This document shows positions 24,384 through 34,399 of a stretch of DNA of 64,000 nucleotides, piece after piece. Source of the stretch: Pseudomonas sp. A-RE-19 (GTDB lineage Bacteria > Pseudomonadota > Gammaproteobacteria > Pseudomonadales > Pseudomonadaceae); contig NZ_JAHBDQ010000070.1 of NCBI RefSeq assembly GCF_019956555.1, forward strand, positions 62,001-126,000. Direction: 5' to 3'. The notes under the pieces were generated by a model. It was not told where the DNA came from and did no database searches. It saw nothing but the letters and a program-made list of their open reading frames with translations. The position numbers were made by a program, and so were the translations under genes. Numbering within the stretch: position 1 is the first letter of the stretch; every line of letters starts with the position of its first letter.

Positions 24384-25916
24384 TTACCGGGCCGAAGCGA
24401 GTTGAGTGAAGGCGGTGCCGAGCCACTGCTGCACGCCATGCATCGTAGCGGCAGAGGTATCGAGGAACGGTTGCGGGTACACGCCGATGTAGAGCAGCAG
24501 TGCCGCAAGCCCAACCACCATGATCAGTTCGCGACCGTCCATGCCATGCAACACCGCGTCCGATTTGGACGGGCCGAAGTAGGCACGGTGGATCATGATC
24601 AGCGAGTAGACCGAACCGAACACCAGGCCGGACGTCGCAATCACAGTGACCCATGGGGCGCTGGCGAAGGTGCCGATCAGAATCAGGAACTCACCGACAA
24701 AGTTACCGGTCGCCGGCAAGCCCAGCGACGCGGCGGCGAAGAACAGGCTGAGAGCCGGCAGGTAAGCGATCTTCGACCACAGGCCACCCATCTCACGCAT
24801 GTCGCGGGTGTGGGTGCGCTCGTACAGCTGACCGGAGAGGATAAAGAGTGCTGCCGCCGACAGACCGTGCGCCAGCATCTGCATCACCGCGCCCTGCAGC
24901 GCCAGTTGGCTGCCGGAGTAGATGCCGATCAGCACGAAGCCCATGTGGGAAACGGACGAAAAGGCAATCAGACGCTTGATGTCGGTTTGCGCGAAGGCCA
25001 GGAACGCACCGTAGAAGATCCCGATCAGACCCAGGGTCATGGCGAACGGCGCGAACTCGGCCGAGGCATTCGGGAACAGCGGAAGGGCGAAACGCAGCAG
25101 ACCGTAAGCAGCCGTCTTCAACAAGATACCGGCCAGGTCCACGGAACCCGCGGTCGGTGCCTGGGCGTGAGCGTCAGGCAACCAGGAGTGGAACGGCACC
25201 ACGGGCAGCTTGACCGCGAAGGCGATGAAGAAACCGAGCATCAGGATGTACTCGGTGGTCATCGACATCTTGGTTTTCAACAGATCGGCGTAGTTGAAGG
25301 TAATCACGCCAGTGTTGTTGAAGTTGACCAGGACCAGACCCAGGATCGCCACCAACATGATCAGGCCGGAAGCCTGAGTGAAGATGAAGAACTTGGTCGC
25401 CGCGTAGATCCGGGTTTTCTTGCCGTCCGAAGAACTGTGACCCCAGAGCGCGATGAGGAAGTACATCGGCACCAGCATCATTTCCCAGAAGAAGAAGAAC
25501 ATGAACAGGTCGAGGGCGAGGAACACGCCGACGACACCGCCCAGGATCCACATCAGGTTCAAGTGGAAGAAGCCCACGTGACGCTGGATCTCTTTCCACG
25601 AGCAGAGTACCGAGAGGACACCCAGCAGACCGGTCAGCAGGATCATCAACAGCGACAGGCCGTCGAGGGCCAGGTGCACGTTGATGCCGAAGCGCTGGAT
25701 CCAGACGTGCTTGAACTCAAGCGCCCAGGTCGGGTCGGCGCCAGGCGCCGGGGCAAATGAATAATCACCGTTGGCCCACAGCCAGAGGCCGAGGGAGAGC
25801 AACAGGGACATGGTGATCAGCGCAATCCAGCGGGGGAGGGTGGCGCCGAAGCGCTCACCCATCCAGCACAGCAGGCCGCCGATGAAGGGGATCAGGATTA
25901 GCCAGGGCAAAATCAT
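24384..25916 (-). CDS. nuoM: NADH-quinone oxidoreductase subunit M
   Basis: 510 residues, about 14 helices; Mrp-antiporter-like proton-pumping subunit. Seen directly: MFFFFWEMMLVPMYFLIALWG with the conserved membrane Glu, and KLPVVPFHSWLPDAHAQAPTAGSV with Lys and the discontinuous helix. It sits between NuoL and NuoN in the membrane arm, matching the gene order L-M-N. Confidence 0.97.
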   Translation of the reverse strand: MILPWLILIPFIGGLLCWMGERFGATLPRWIALITMSLLLSLGLWLWANGDYSFAPAPGADPTWALEFKHVWIQRFGINVHLALDGLSLLMILLTGLLGVLSVLCSWKEIQRHVGFFHLNLMWILGGVVGVFLALDLFMFFFFWEMMLVPMYFLIALWGHSSSDGKKTRIYAATKFFIFTQASGLIMLVAILGLVLVNFNNTGVITFNYADLLKTKMSMTTEYILMLGFFIAFAVKLPVVPFHSWLPDAHAQAPTAGSVDLAGILLKTAAYGLLRFALPLFPNASAEFAPFAMTLGLIGIFYGAFLAFAQTDIKRLIAFSSVSHMGFVLIGIYSGSQLALQGAVMQMLAHGLSAAALFILSGQLYERTHTRDMREMGGLWSKIAYLPALSLFFAAASLGLPATGNFVGEFLILIGTFASAPWVTVIATSGLVFGSVYSLIMIHRAYFGPSKSDAVLHGMDGRELIMVVGLAALLLYIGVYPQPFLDTSAATMHGVQQWLGTAFTQLASAR

Positions 25917-25955
25917 GACGGGCTCGTTTCCTTTCGCAAGTTCGCAAGGTTCATA

Positions 25956-27809
25956 TCAGACCGCTACCAGCACGACGGCGCCGATTACCAGCACGGCACC
26001 AGCAGCCATCGAGGCGGCATACCAACGCAATTGACCGGTCTCGGTGCGGCTCAGGGCGGTGTGACCGCCTTTGGCCATACGCGGGATCAGACCGATAGTC
26101 TGGTCGAGCGGGTCTTTGCGCAGTACATGGCTGATCGCAAGGTAAGGCTTGACGAACAGTTTGTCGTAGATCCAGTCGAAGCCCCAGGCAGCGAACCACC
26201 AGGCCGAAAGGAAGCGGCCGACGCCGCTGTTGGCGATGGCGGTGACGAAGCGGCGCTTGCCGAGGAACAGTAGCGCGGACAGCAGGATACCGGCCAGGGC
26301 AATGGCGCCCGACGCGATTTCCAGACTGTGCTTGGCTTCGCCGCCGGCATGGCCGACGCTTTCCGGCAGTACATCGTGCAGCGGTGGAACGATCATCGCG
26401 CCGACGAACGTCGACAGTACGATCAGCACCGACAGTGGCAACCAGTGAGCGATACCGTGACCGGCGTGTGCTTCGGTCTTTGCTTCACCGTGGAACGCGA
26501 TGAAGATCAGGCGGAAGGTGTACAGCGAGGTCATGAAGGCACCGACCAGACCTGCATACAGCAGACCCTGGTTACCGCTGGCGAACGCTTCCCAGAGGAT
26601 TTCGTCCTTGGAGTAGAAGCCTGCGGTCACCAGAGGCAAGGCCGCCAGGGCCGCGCCGCCGACGATGAAGCTGGTGTAGGCCAGCGGCAGTTTCTTCCAC
26701 AGACCGCCCATCTTGAAGATGTTCTGCTCGTGGTGGCAGGCAACGATCACCGAACCGGACGCAAGGAACAGCAGTGCCTTGAAGAAGGCGTGGGTCATCA
26801 GGTGGAAGATCGCGCCATCCCATGCACCCACGCCCAGGGCCAGGAACATGTAGCCGATCTGGCTCATGGTCGAGTAGGCGAGGATACGTTTGATGTCGGT
26901 CTGAACCAGTGCGGCAAAACCTGCCAGCACCAGCGTCACGCCACCCACGACACCCACCAGGTGCAGGATATCCGGCGCCAGGGCGAACAAGCCGTGAGTA
27001 CGGGCGATCAGGTAGACACCGGCGGTCACCATGGTCGCGGCGTGGATCAGTGCCGAAACCGGGGTAGGGCCGGCCATCGCATCCGCCAGCCAGGTTTGCA
27101 GCGGCAGTTGCGCGGATTTACCGACAGCGCCGCCCAGCAGCATCAGGGTCGCCAGAACGATCCAGAAGTCGCCGGCCTTGAAGTGCTCAGGCGCCTTGAC
27201 CAGCAGTTCCTGGATGTTCAGCGTGCCCAACTGCTGGAACAGGATGAACAGGCCGATGGCCATGAACACGTCGCCGACGCGGGTGACGATAAAGGCTTTG
27301 AGTGCCGCGTTACCGTTGTTGCGGTTGCTGTAGTAGAAACCGATCAACAGGTACGAGCACAGGCCCACGCCTTCCCAGCCGAAGTACACGAACAGCAGGT
27401 TATCGGCCAGGACCAGGAACAGCATGCTGGCGATAAACAGGTTGGTGTAGGCGAAGAAGCGCGAGTAACCGGCTTCACCGCGCATGTACCAGGACGCGAA
27501 CAGGTGGATCAGGAAGCCCACGCCCACCACCACACCGAGCATGGTCACGGACAGACCATCCAGGTACAGGGCGAAGTTCGGCGTAAAGCCTTCCACCGCC
27601 ATCCATTGCCACAGTACGTGGGTGTAATGACCACCCTCGGGTGGCGCAACGTTGAACTGCCAGATCACATAAGCCGCGACGATTGCCGACAGGCCGATGG
27701 AACCGACGCCGATCAGCGCCGAAAGGTTTTCCGAGAAGCGACCGCGTGAGAACGCCAGCAGCAGGAAACCTATGAGAGGGAATACGAAAGTCAGATAGAG
27801 AAGGTTCAT
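25956..27809 (-). CDS. nuoL: NADH-quinone oxidoreductase subunit L
   Basis: 617 residues. Distal antiporter-like subunit with core motifs VYFGWEGVGLCSYLLIGFYY and KSAQLPLQTWLADAMAGPTPVSALIHAATMVTAGVYL, followed by a C-terminal extension that would form the long lateral helix of complex I. Four-base overlap with nuoK indicates coupled translation. Confidence 0.97.
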   Translation of the reverse strand: MNLLYLTFVFPLIGFLLLAFSRGRFSENLSALIGVGSIGLSAIVAAYVIWQFNVAPPEGGHYTHVLWQWMAVEGFTPNFALYLDGLSVTMLGVVVGVGFLIHLFASWYMRGEAGYSRFFAYTNLFIASMLFLVLADNLLFVYFGWEGVGLCSYLLIGFYYSNRNNGNAALKAFIVTRVGDVFMAIGLFILFQQLGTLNIQELLVKAPEHFKAGDFWIVLATLMLLGGAVGKSAQLPLQTWLADAMAGPTPVSALIHAATMVTAGVYLIARTHGLFALAPDILHLVGVVGGVTLVLAGFAALVQTDIKRILAYSTMSQIGYMFLALGVGAWDGAIFHLMTHAFFKALLFLASGSVIVACHHEQNIFKMGGLWKKLPLAYTSFIVGGAALAALPLVTAGFYSKDEILWEAFASGNQGLLYAGLVGAFMTSLYTFRLIFIAFHGEAKTEAHAGHGIAHWLPLSVLIVLSTFVGAMIVPPLHDVLPESVGHAGGEAKHSLEIASGAIALAGILLSALLFLGKRRFVTAIANSGVGRFLSAWWFAAWGFDWIYDKLFVKPYLAISHVLRKDPLDQTIGLIPRMAKGGHTALSRTETGQLRWYAASMAAGAVLVIGAVVLVAV

Positions 27810-28114
27810 CCGCGCATCTCACTGGCAGCGTCGATATCGAGCGTGTGGAAGCGGCGATACAGTTGCAGCAGGATCGCCAGGCCGATACTGGCCTCGGCGG
27901 CTGCCAGGCTGATCACCAGGATGAACATGATCTGTCCATCCGGCTGCGCCCAGCGGCTACCGGCAACGATGAACGCCAACGCGGAGGCATTCATCATGAC
28001 CTCCAGGCTCATCAGCACGAAAAGAATGTTGCGCCGGACCATCAGGCCGACCAGACCGAGGCAGAACAGGATGCCGGCAACCGCCAGACCATGCTCCATA
28101 GGGATAGCAGGCAT
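27806..28114 (-). CDS. nuoK: NADH-quinone oxidoreductase subunit K
   Basis: 102 residues, three helices. The two membrane glutamates of the proton path lie in VLMSLEVMMNA and SLAAAEASIGL. ATG at 28114 is chosen because AAGGAG is eight bases upstream of it; the ATG at 28120 is only two bases from the same site, and 102 residues is the usual Pseudomonas length. Confidence 0.95.
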   Translation of the reverse strand: MPAIPMEHGLAVAGILFCLGLVGLMVRRNILFVLMSLEVMMNASALAFIVAGSRWAQPDGQIMFILVISLAAAEASIGLAILLQLYRRFHTLDIDAASEMRG

Positions 28115-28116
28115 CG

Positions 28117-28620
28117 TCATTGCTCCTTGGCTTCGTTGCGGCCCAAGTGGAACGCCGTGACGGCTGCGGCGAGCAGCAGCATCGAGGCGAGTTCGACCAC
28201 CAGCAGATAAGGACCGAACAGGCTGATGCCCACGGCCTTGGCGTCTACGGTGGTGTGGCCGAGGGCCTGACCGCTGGAATGGCTGAACAGCACGTACAGC
28301 AGTTCAACCAGCAGCAGGGTGCCGAGTGCGACCGGGCCCAGCCAGATACCGGGTTTGAGCCAGACGCGCTCTTGCTGAACCGAGGCAGGCCCCAGGTTCA
28401 GCATCATCACCACGAACACGAACAGCACCATGATGGCGCCGGCGTAGGCGATCACTTCCAGCACACCGGCGAACGGTGCGCCGAGGGCGAAAAAGGTCAT
28501 GGCCACGGCGATCAGCGAAATGATCAGGTAGAGCAGGGCGTGCACGGGGTTGGTGTTGGTGATCACGCGAAGCGTGGACACAACCGCGATACCCGATGCG
28601 AAATAGAAAGCGAATTCCAT
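28117..28620 (-). CDS. nuoJ: NADH-quinone oxidoreductase subunit J
   Basis: 167 residues, five helices. Contains VLEVIAYAGAIMVLFVFVVMML, the TM3 segment whose pi-bulge takes part in coupling quinone reduction to proton movement. Its stop almost touches the nuoK start. Confidence 0.95.
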   Translation of the reverse strand: MEFAFYFASGIAVVSTLRVITNTNPVHALLYLIISLIAVAMTFFALGAPFAGVLEVIAYAGAIMVLFVFVVMMLNLGPASVQQERVWLKPGIWLGPVALGTLLLVELLYVLFSHSSGQALGHTTVDAKAVGISLFGPYLLVVELASMLLLAAAVTAFHLGRNEAKEQ

Positions 28621-28629
28621 CTTTCTTCC

Positions 28630-29175
28630 TTAAGGCAGCAAGCTCTTCACGTTGATCGGTTCGGCTTCATTTTGCGCGGAGCCTTTTGGCTTACCGGCAA
28701 TCGCCATACCTGCAACACGATAGAAGTTGTAATCAGGGTTTTTGCCGGGGCCGGAGATCAGCAGATCTTCTTTCTCGTAAACCAGGTCCTGACGTTTGAA
28801 CTCGGCCATTTCGAAATCCGGTGTCAGCTGGATCGCGGTGGTCGGGCAGGCTTCCTCGCAGAGGCCGCAGAAAATGCAGCGCGAGAAGTTGATGCGGAAG
28901 AACTCCGGGTACCAGCGACCGTCATCGGTTTCAGCTTTCTGCAGCGAGATGCAGCCCACCGGGCACGCCACGGCGCACAGGTTGCAGGCAACACAACGCT
29001 CTTCGCCGTCGGGGTCGCGGGTCAGCACGATACGTCCACGAAAGCGCGGCGGCAGGTACACGGCTTCTTCCGGGTACTGCAGCGTGTCGCGCTTGCGGAA
29101 GGCGTGGCCGAAAATCATCACCAGGCTGCGAAGCTGGGTGAAGAAGCCATGCACGATGTCAAAAATGTACTTCAT
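28630..29175 (-). CDS. nuoI: NADH-quinone oxidoreductase subunit I (two 4Fe-4S)
   Basis: 181 residues. Two ferredoxin motifs, CVACNLCAVACP and CIFCGLCEEACP, bind clusters N6a and N6b that pass electrons to NuoB. An amphipathic N-terminal helix (IFDIVHGFFTQLRSL) anchors it to the membrane arm. Confidence 0.96.
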   Translation of the reverse strand: MKYIFDIVHGFFTQLRSLVMIFGHAFRKRDTLQYPEEAVYLPPRFRGRIVLTRDPDGEERCVACNLCAVACPVGCISLQKAETDDGRWYPEFFRINFSRCIFCGLCEEACPTTAIQLTPDFEMAEFKRQDLVYEKEDLLISGPGKNPDYNFYRVAGMAIAGKPKGSAQNEAEPINVKSLLP

Positions 29176-29187
29176 GATTCTCTATCC

Positions 29188-30195
29188 TCACTGAGCCGCG
29201 ACGGCGGGCGTGTTGAGCAACACGATCGCAGCGGTCACCAGCATGTTGACGAGGGTCAGTGGCAGGCAGAACTTCCAGCTGAAGTCCATCACTTGGTCAT
29301 ACCGTGGGCGCGGAATCGAGGCGCGCAGCAGGATGAAGAACATGATGAAGAACGCGGTTTTCAATGCGAACCAGATGAACGGGATCTGCGGCAGAATGCC
29401 GAACGGACCGTGCCAGCCACCGAAGAACAAGGTTACCAGCAGCGCCGAAATCAGCACGATGCCGATGTACTCGCCGACGAAGAACATGCCCCATTTCATG
29501 CCGGCGTATTCAATGTGGTAACCGTCGGCCAGTTCCTGTTCCGCTTCCGGCTGGTCGAACGGGTGACGGTGAGTCACGGCGACGCCAGCGATGAAGAAGG
29601 TCAGGAAACCGAAGATCTGCGGAATGACGAACCACAGGTTCTGGGCTTGATATTCAACGATGTCGCGCATGTTGAACGAGCCGACCTGGATCACGATGCC
29701 CATCAGCGACAGGCCCATGAACACTTCGTACGACACGGTTTGTGCCGAGGCCCGCAAGCTGCCCAACAGGGCGAACTTGTTGTTACTCGACCAGCCTGCG
29801 AACAGCACCGCGTAGACCGACAGACCGGCCATGGCGAAGAAGAACAGGATGCCGATGTTGATATCCGCCACGCCCCAGGTCGGGGTGATCGGGATGATCG
29901 CGAAGGCAATCAGCAAGGCACTCATGGCCACGACCGGCGCCAACGTGAAGATCACTTTGTCGGCGAACGGCGGGGTCCAGTCTTCCTTGAAGAACATCTT
30001 GATCATGTCGGCCGCAATCTGGAACGCGCCGAACGGGCCGACGCGGTTCGGACCGTAACGGTCCTGCCAGAGGGCGAGCAGACGACGCTCGACCCAGCTC
30101 AGCAGCGCGCCGCACACCACCACGGCGAGCAGAATCACGATGGCCTTGAGGACCGCGATGATGATGTAGATCACTTCAGGAGTGAACAGGGTCAT
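29188..30195 (-). CDS. nuoH: NADH-quinone oxidoreductase subunit H
   Basis: 335 residues, about eight helices. Lines the quinone chamber; conserved signatures WVERRLLALWQDRYGPNRVGPFG near the start and EAEQELADGYHIEYAGMKWGMFF with the acidic residues of the E-channel. Overlaps the nuoG stop by four bases (ATGA). Confidence 0.96.
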   Translation of the reverse strand: MTLFTPEVIYIIIAVLKAIVILLAVVVCGALLSWVERRLLALWQDRYGPNRVGPFGAFQIAADMIKMFFKEDWTPPFADKVIFTLAPVVAMSALLIAFAIIPITPTWGVADINIGILFFFAMAGLSVYAVLFAGWSSNNKFALLGSLRASAQTVSYEVFMGLSLMGIVIQVGSFNMRDIVEYQAQNLWFVIPQIFGFLTFFIAGVAVTHRHPFDQPEAEQELADGYHIEYAGMKWGMFFVGEYIGIVLISALLVTLFFGGWHGPFGILPQIPFIWFALKTAFFIMFFILLRASIPRPRYDQVMDFSWKFCLPLTLVNMLVTAAIVLLNTPAVAAQ

Positions 30196-32906
30196 AGTGC
30201 TGCCTCCTGCAGACCGTCAACGGATTTGCCAAAGATCGCAGGCGGAATGCCGGCGATACCGGCTGGCAACGCGACCAGACCGGCGCCCAGCTCTTCGTTG
30301 ATGCGCAGCGGCAGACGCAGGGTCTGGCCGGCCACGTTCAGGCTCAGCAGGGCACCGTCATTGACACCCAGACGATCGGCTTCGGACTTGGCCAGCGACA
30401 GGTACGGGGCTGGAATGCGTTCTTGAACCGGCGCGGCTTTGGAAGAGTTCTCTTCGCTGCCGAACAGGTGGAAGAACGGCACGACCTGCCAGGTGCCCGG
30501 AGCCGGGTTGAACGCACGCGGAACACTGGCAAACCAGTTCAGCGAATCACCGCTGCTTTCGATCAGGCGAGTGCCCGGGTCGCCAGCGCGGATGTGACCA
30601 CCGACTTCGTCCTGGAACTTGTTCCAGGCTTGCGGCGAGTTCCAGCCCGGAGACCAGGCGAAGGGTACTTGCTGACGCGGTTCGACCGAGCCCGAGTAAC
30701 CTTCCATGGAGAACGAGAACGCAGTGTCGTTGTCCTGGGAGGTACGCGGTTCGTGCACGCTGATGTCGGCGCGCATGGCGGTCCGGCCGCTGTAACGCAG
30801 CGGCTCGCGAGCCAGTTTCAGGCCTTTGATACGGAACGCGGCGGACGGCGCGGCGTCGACGATGCGCGCCAGTTGCGGTGTGCTTGCAGCGCAGGCAGCG
30901 GTGACGTGGTCCAGTTGGGTCCAGTCGATCGGCTGGTTCAGCAAGGTCGAACGCAGGGCATGCAGCCAGCGCCAGCCTTCGCGAACCAGAATGCTCGCGT
31001 CGAGGTAAGTCGGGTCGAAGACCTGGAAGAAACGCTGGGCGCGGCCTTCCTGGCTGATCAGCGTACCGTCGCCTTCAGCGAAGCTGGCCGCTGGCAGTAC
31101 CAGATGCGCGCGATCACTGGTGGCAGTCTTCTGATGGTCCGCCACGATCACCACTTTCGCGGCGTTCAGGGCGGCATCGACACGGGCTTTGTCGGTGCGG
31201 GTGTACAGGTCGTTTTCCAGTACCACGATGGCGTCGGCTTTACCGTCGATCACCGCTTGCAGGGCTGCGTCGACCGATTCGCCACCGAGCATGGCCAGGC
31301 CAAGGCTGTTGGCCTCCGGCACGATCAGGCTGATGGAACCGTTCTTCTCGCGCAGCTTCAGGGCCTTGGCGATGTTCGCCGCGGCTTCGATCAGCGCCTT
31401 GGAACCCAGCGAGGTACCGGCAATGATCAATGGACGCTTGGCAGCGAGCAGGGCGTTGGCGATGCGCTGAGCCAGTTCGAGGGCTTCAGTGTCCAGGCCT
31501 TCAACGGCCGGCGCGCTGGCATCGAGGGCGTGAGCCACGGCGAAACCGATACGGGCCAGGTCGTCGGGAGCGGCGTGAACGCATTCTTCAGCCACGTCGT
31601 CGAGCTTGGTTTCAGCCAGGCTGGCGATGAACAGCGGGTTCATTTCGTGCTGGCCGATGTTCTTCACGGCAGCGTCGAGCCACGGCTGAACGCGCATGGC
31701 GTCGGCCATGTCTTCGGCCTTGCCCTTGACCGATTGACGCAGGGCCAGGGCCATGCGCGCAGCGGTCTGGGTCAGGTCTTCACCGAGGACGAAAATCGCA
31801 TCGTGATCTTCGATGTCGCGCATGTTCGGGATCGGCAGCGGGCTGTCTTTGAGCACCTGCATGACCAGACGAATGCGCTCAAGCTCAGCGGCTTCGATGC
31901 CGGAGTAGAAGTGCTCGGCGCCGACCAGTTCGAGCAACGCGTAGTTGCTTTCGAGGCTGGCGCGTGGCGAACCGATACCGACGATGTTGCGACCACGCAG
32001 CAGGTCGGCGGCTTTATCCAGCGCTTCGTCGAGGCTCAGCTTCGTGCCGTTGGCCAGCAATGGCTGACGCGGGCGGTCTTCGCGGTTGACGTAGCCATAG
32101 CCGAAACGGCCACGGTCGCACAGGAAGTACTGGTTCACCGAACCGTTGAAACGGTTTTCGATGCGACGCAGTTCACCGTAACGCTCGCCCGGGGAAATGT
32201 TGCAACCGCTGGAGCAGCCATGGCAGATGCTCGGCGAGAACTGCATGTCCCACTTGCGGTTGTAACGCTCGGAGTGAGTCTTGTCGGTGAACACACCGGT
32301 CGGGCAGACCTCGGTGAGGTTGCCGGAGAACTCGCTTTCGAGGGTGCCGTCTTCAACGCGACCGAAGTACACGTTGTCGTGAGCGCCGAATACGCCGAGG
32401 TCGGTGCCGCCGGCGTAGTCCTTATAGAAGCGCACGCAGCGATAGCAGGCGATGCAGCGGTTCATTTCGTGGGAAATGAACGGGCCCAGTTGCTGGTTCT
32501 GGTGAGTACGCTTGGTGAAGCGATAACGGCGCTCGTTGTGGCCGGTCATCACCGTCATGTCTTGCAGGTGGCAGTGACCGCCTTCCTCACAGACCGGGCA
32601 GTCGTGAGGGTGGTTGGTCATCAACCATTCAACGACGCTGGCGCGAAACACTTTCGCTTCTTCGTCGTCGATGGAGATCCAGCTGCCGTCGGTGGCGGGG
32701 GTCATGCAGGACATGACGATCCGACCACGCTTGTCGTTCTCGTCGGTGTACTGCTTGACCGCGCACTGGCGGCAAGCGCCAACGCTGCCCAGGGCTGGGT
32801 GCCAGCAGAAATAAGGGATATCGAGGCCTAGCGACAGACATGCCTGTAACAGGTTGTCTGCCCCATCGACTTCGAGCTCTTTGCCGTCTACGTGGATAGT
32901 GGCCAT
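30192..32906 (-). CDS. nuoG: NADH-quinone oxidoreductase subunit G
   Basis: 904 residues, the large peripheral-arm subunit. In order: 2Fe-2S ferredoxin domain with Cys in YFCWHPALGSVGACRQC; the His/Cys ligands HPHDCPVCEEGGHC of cluster N5; CIACYRC...CPTG; the extra cluster N7 motif CHGCSSGC; then the molybdopterin-oxidoreductase-like body, inactive in this family. Unlike the other junctions, 137 bases and a strong hairpin separate it from nuoF. Confidence 0.96.
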   Translation of the reverse strand: MATIHVDGKELEVDGADNLLQACLSLGLDIPYFCWHPALGSVGACRQCAVKQYTDENDKRGRIVMSCMTPATDGSWISIDDEEAKVFRASVVEWLMTNHPHDCPVCEEGGHCHLQDMTVMTGHNERRYRFTKRTHQNQQLGPFISHEMNRCIACYRCVRFYKDYAGGTDLGVFGAHDNVYFGRVEDGTLESEFSGNLTEVCPTGVFTDKTHSERYNRKWDMQFSPSICHGCSSGCNISPGERYGELRRIENRFNGSVNQYFLCDRGRFGYGYVNREDRPRQPLLANGTKLSLDEALDKAADLLRGRNIVGIGSPRASLESNYALLELVGAEHFYSGIEAAELERIRLVMQVLKDSPLPIPNMRDIEDHDAIFVLGEDLTQTAARMALALRQSVKGKAEDMADAMRVQPWLDAAVKNIGQHEMNPLFIASLAETKLDDVAEECVHAAPDDLARIGFAVAHALDASAPAVEGLDTEALELAQRIANALLAAKRPLIIAGTSLGSKALIEAAANIAKALKLREKNGSISLIVPEANSLGLAMLGGESVDAALQAVIDGKADAIVVLENDLYTRTDKARVDAALNAAKVVIVADHQKTATSDRAHLVLPAASFAEGDGTLISQEGRAQRFFQVFDPTYLDASILVREGWRWLHALRSTLLNQPIDWTQLDHVTAACAASTPQLARIVDAAPSAAFRIKGLKLAREPLRYSGRTAMRADISVHEPRTSQDNDTAFSFSMEGYSGSVEPRQQVPFAWSPGWNSPQAWNKFQDEVGGHIRAGDPGTRLIESSGDSLNWFASVPRAFNPAPGTWQVVPFFHLFGSEENSSKAAPVQERIPAPYLSLAKSEADRLGVNDGALLSLNVAGQTLRLPLRINEELGAGLVALPAGIAGIPPAIFGKSVDGLQEAAL

Positions 32907-33008
32907 GGTTCAAAGTTCTTCGTTGGCCCGGTGTCAGCGGGCGTGGCTAATGGAATCTTGTTATCCGCGCGAATCAAAACAGCCGTTAAAGGCGTCATCG
33001 CGCGAAAA

Positions 33009-33036
33009 GCGAACGGCACGGACCGTTCGCCTTTTT
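33009..33036. terminator. Hairpin inside the nuo operon, between nuoF and nuoG
   Basis: Perfect eight-base stem GCGAACGG/CCGTTCGC with a six-base loop. On the minus (operon) strand it is followed by TTTTC, on the plus strand by CTTTTTT. It lies eight bases after the nuoF stop and could act as an attenuator, an mRNA-end protector or a processing site. Confidence 0.65.
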
Positions 33037-33043
33037 TAAAGCG

Positions 33044-34399
33044 TTAAGCGCCGACTACGATCGGCTTTGCCAGAGGCGGGACGGCGGCGCTGGTGGGCGC
33101 GATGCCGGCTTCGAACTCTGGACGGAAGTATTTGATGGCGCTGCCCAACGGCTCCACGGCACCCGGTGCGTGAGCACAGAAGGTCTTGCCCGGGCCGAGG
33201 AAACCGACCAGACCCAGCAGGGTCTCGATATCGCCGGCTTGCCCCTCACCGTTCTCGATCGCGCGCAGCAGCTTGACGCTCCACGGCAGACCGTCACGGC
33301 ACGGGGTGCAGAAGCCGCAGGATTCACGGGAGAAGAACTCTTCCATGTTGCGCAGCAAGGACACCATGTTGACGCTGTCGTCCACCGCCATGGCCAGGCC
33401 GGTCCCCATACGGGTGCCCACTTTGGCGATGCCGCCGGCATACATTTGTGCGTCCAGGTGTTCCGGCAACAGGAAGCCGGTACCGGCGCCGCCTGGCTGC
33501 CAGCACTTGAGCTTGTAACCGTCGCGCATGCCGCCGGCGTAGTCTTCGAACAGCTCGCGACCGGTGACGCCGAACGGCAATTCCCACAGCCCCGGATTCT
33601 TGACCTTGCCGGAGAAGCCCATGAGCTTGGTGCCCATGTCTTCGCTGCCGACCCGGGCCAACGATTTGTACCAGTCCACGCCGTCGGCAATGATCGCCGG
33701 CACGTTGCACAGGGTTTCAACGTTGTTCACGCAAGTCGGCTTGCCCCACACGCCCACGGCGGCAGGGAAGGGCGGCTTGGAGCGCGGGTTGGCGCGGCGG
33801 CCTTCGAGGGAGTTGATCAGCGCGGTTTCTTCACCGCAGATGTAACGCCCGGCGCCGGTGTGCACGAACAGCTCGAAATCGAAGCCGCTGCCCAGGATGT
33901 TTTTACCCAAAAGGCCCGCTGCCTTGGCTTCTTCCACGGCACGGTTCAGGTGCTTGGCGGCGGTGGTGTATTCGCCACGCAGGAAGATGTAGCCACGGTA
34001 GGTTTTCAGCGCGCGAGCACTGATCAGCATGCCTTCGATCAGCAGATGGGGCAGTTGCTCCATCAGCATGCGGTCTTTCCAGGTGTTCGGCTCCATCTCA
34101 TCCGCGTTGCACAGCAGGTAGCGGATATTGATGGATTCGTCCTTGGGCATCAGGCCCCACTTCACGCCCGTGGGGAAGCCTGCACCGCCACGGCCCTTGA
34201 GGCCGGAGTCTTTCACGGTCTGGACGATGTCGTCCTGGGCCATGTCGGCGAAGGCCTTGCGCGCAGCGGCGTAACCGTTCTTGGCCTGGTACTCGTCGAG
34301 CCATACGGCTTCGCCGTCGTCACGCAGACGCCAGGTGAGCGGGTGAGTCTCGGCCGAACGCTTGATGCGGTTGGCTGGACCGAAGGAAGTCAGGGTCAT
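33044..34399 (-). CDS. nuoF: NADH-quinone oxidoreductase subunit F (NADH/FMN site)
   Basis: 451 residues. NADH- and FMN-binding GRGGAGFPTGVKWGLMP near residue 70, GAGRYICGEETALINSLEGRR, and the N3 4Fe-4S motif ESCGFCTPCRDG with the fourth Cys in TFCAHAPG. It oxidises NADH and passes electrons to NuoE and NuoG. Four-base overlap with nuoE. Confidence 0.97.
   Translation of the reverse strand: MTLTSFGPANRIKRSAETHPLTWRLRDDGEAVWLDEYQAKNGYAAARKAFADMAQDDIVQTVKDSGLKGRGGAGFPTGVKWGLMPKDESINIRYLLCNADEMEPNTWKDRMLMEQLPHLLIEGMLISARALKTYRGYIFLRGEYTTAAKHLNRAVEEAKAAGLLGKNILGSGFDFELFVHTGAGRYICGEETALINSLEGRRANPRSKPPFPAAVGVWGKPTCVNNVETLCNVPAIIADGVDWYKSLARVGSEDMGTKLMGFSGKVKNPGLWELPFGVTGRELFEDYAGGMRDGYKLKCWQPGGAGTGFLLPEHLDAQMYAGGIAKVGTRMGTGLAMAVDDSVNMVSLLRNMEEFFSRESCGFCTPCRDGLPWSVKLLRAIENGEGQAGDIETLLGLVGFLGPGKTFCAHAPGAVEPLGSAIKYFRPEFEAGIAPTSAAVPPLAKPIVVGA

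Noticed and set aside
28120..30426. 768-codon plus-strand open frame opposite nuoH/nuoI/nuoJ
   Set aside because: Antisense shadow of GC-rich codons; low-complexity Gln/His/Arg composition and no domain. The same holds for similar long frames opposite nuoG and nuoCD.
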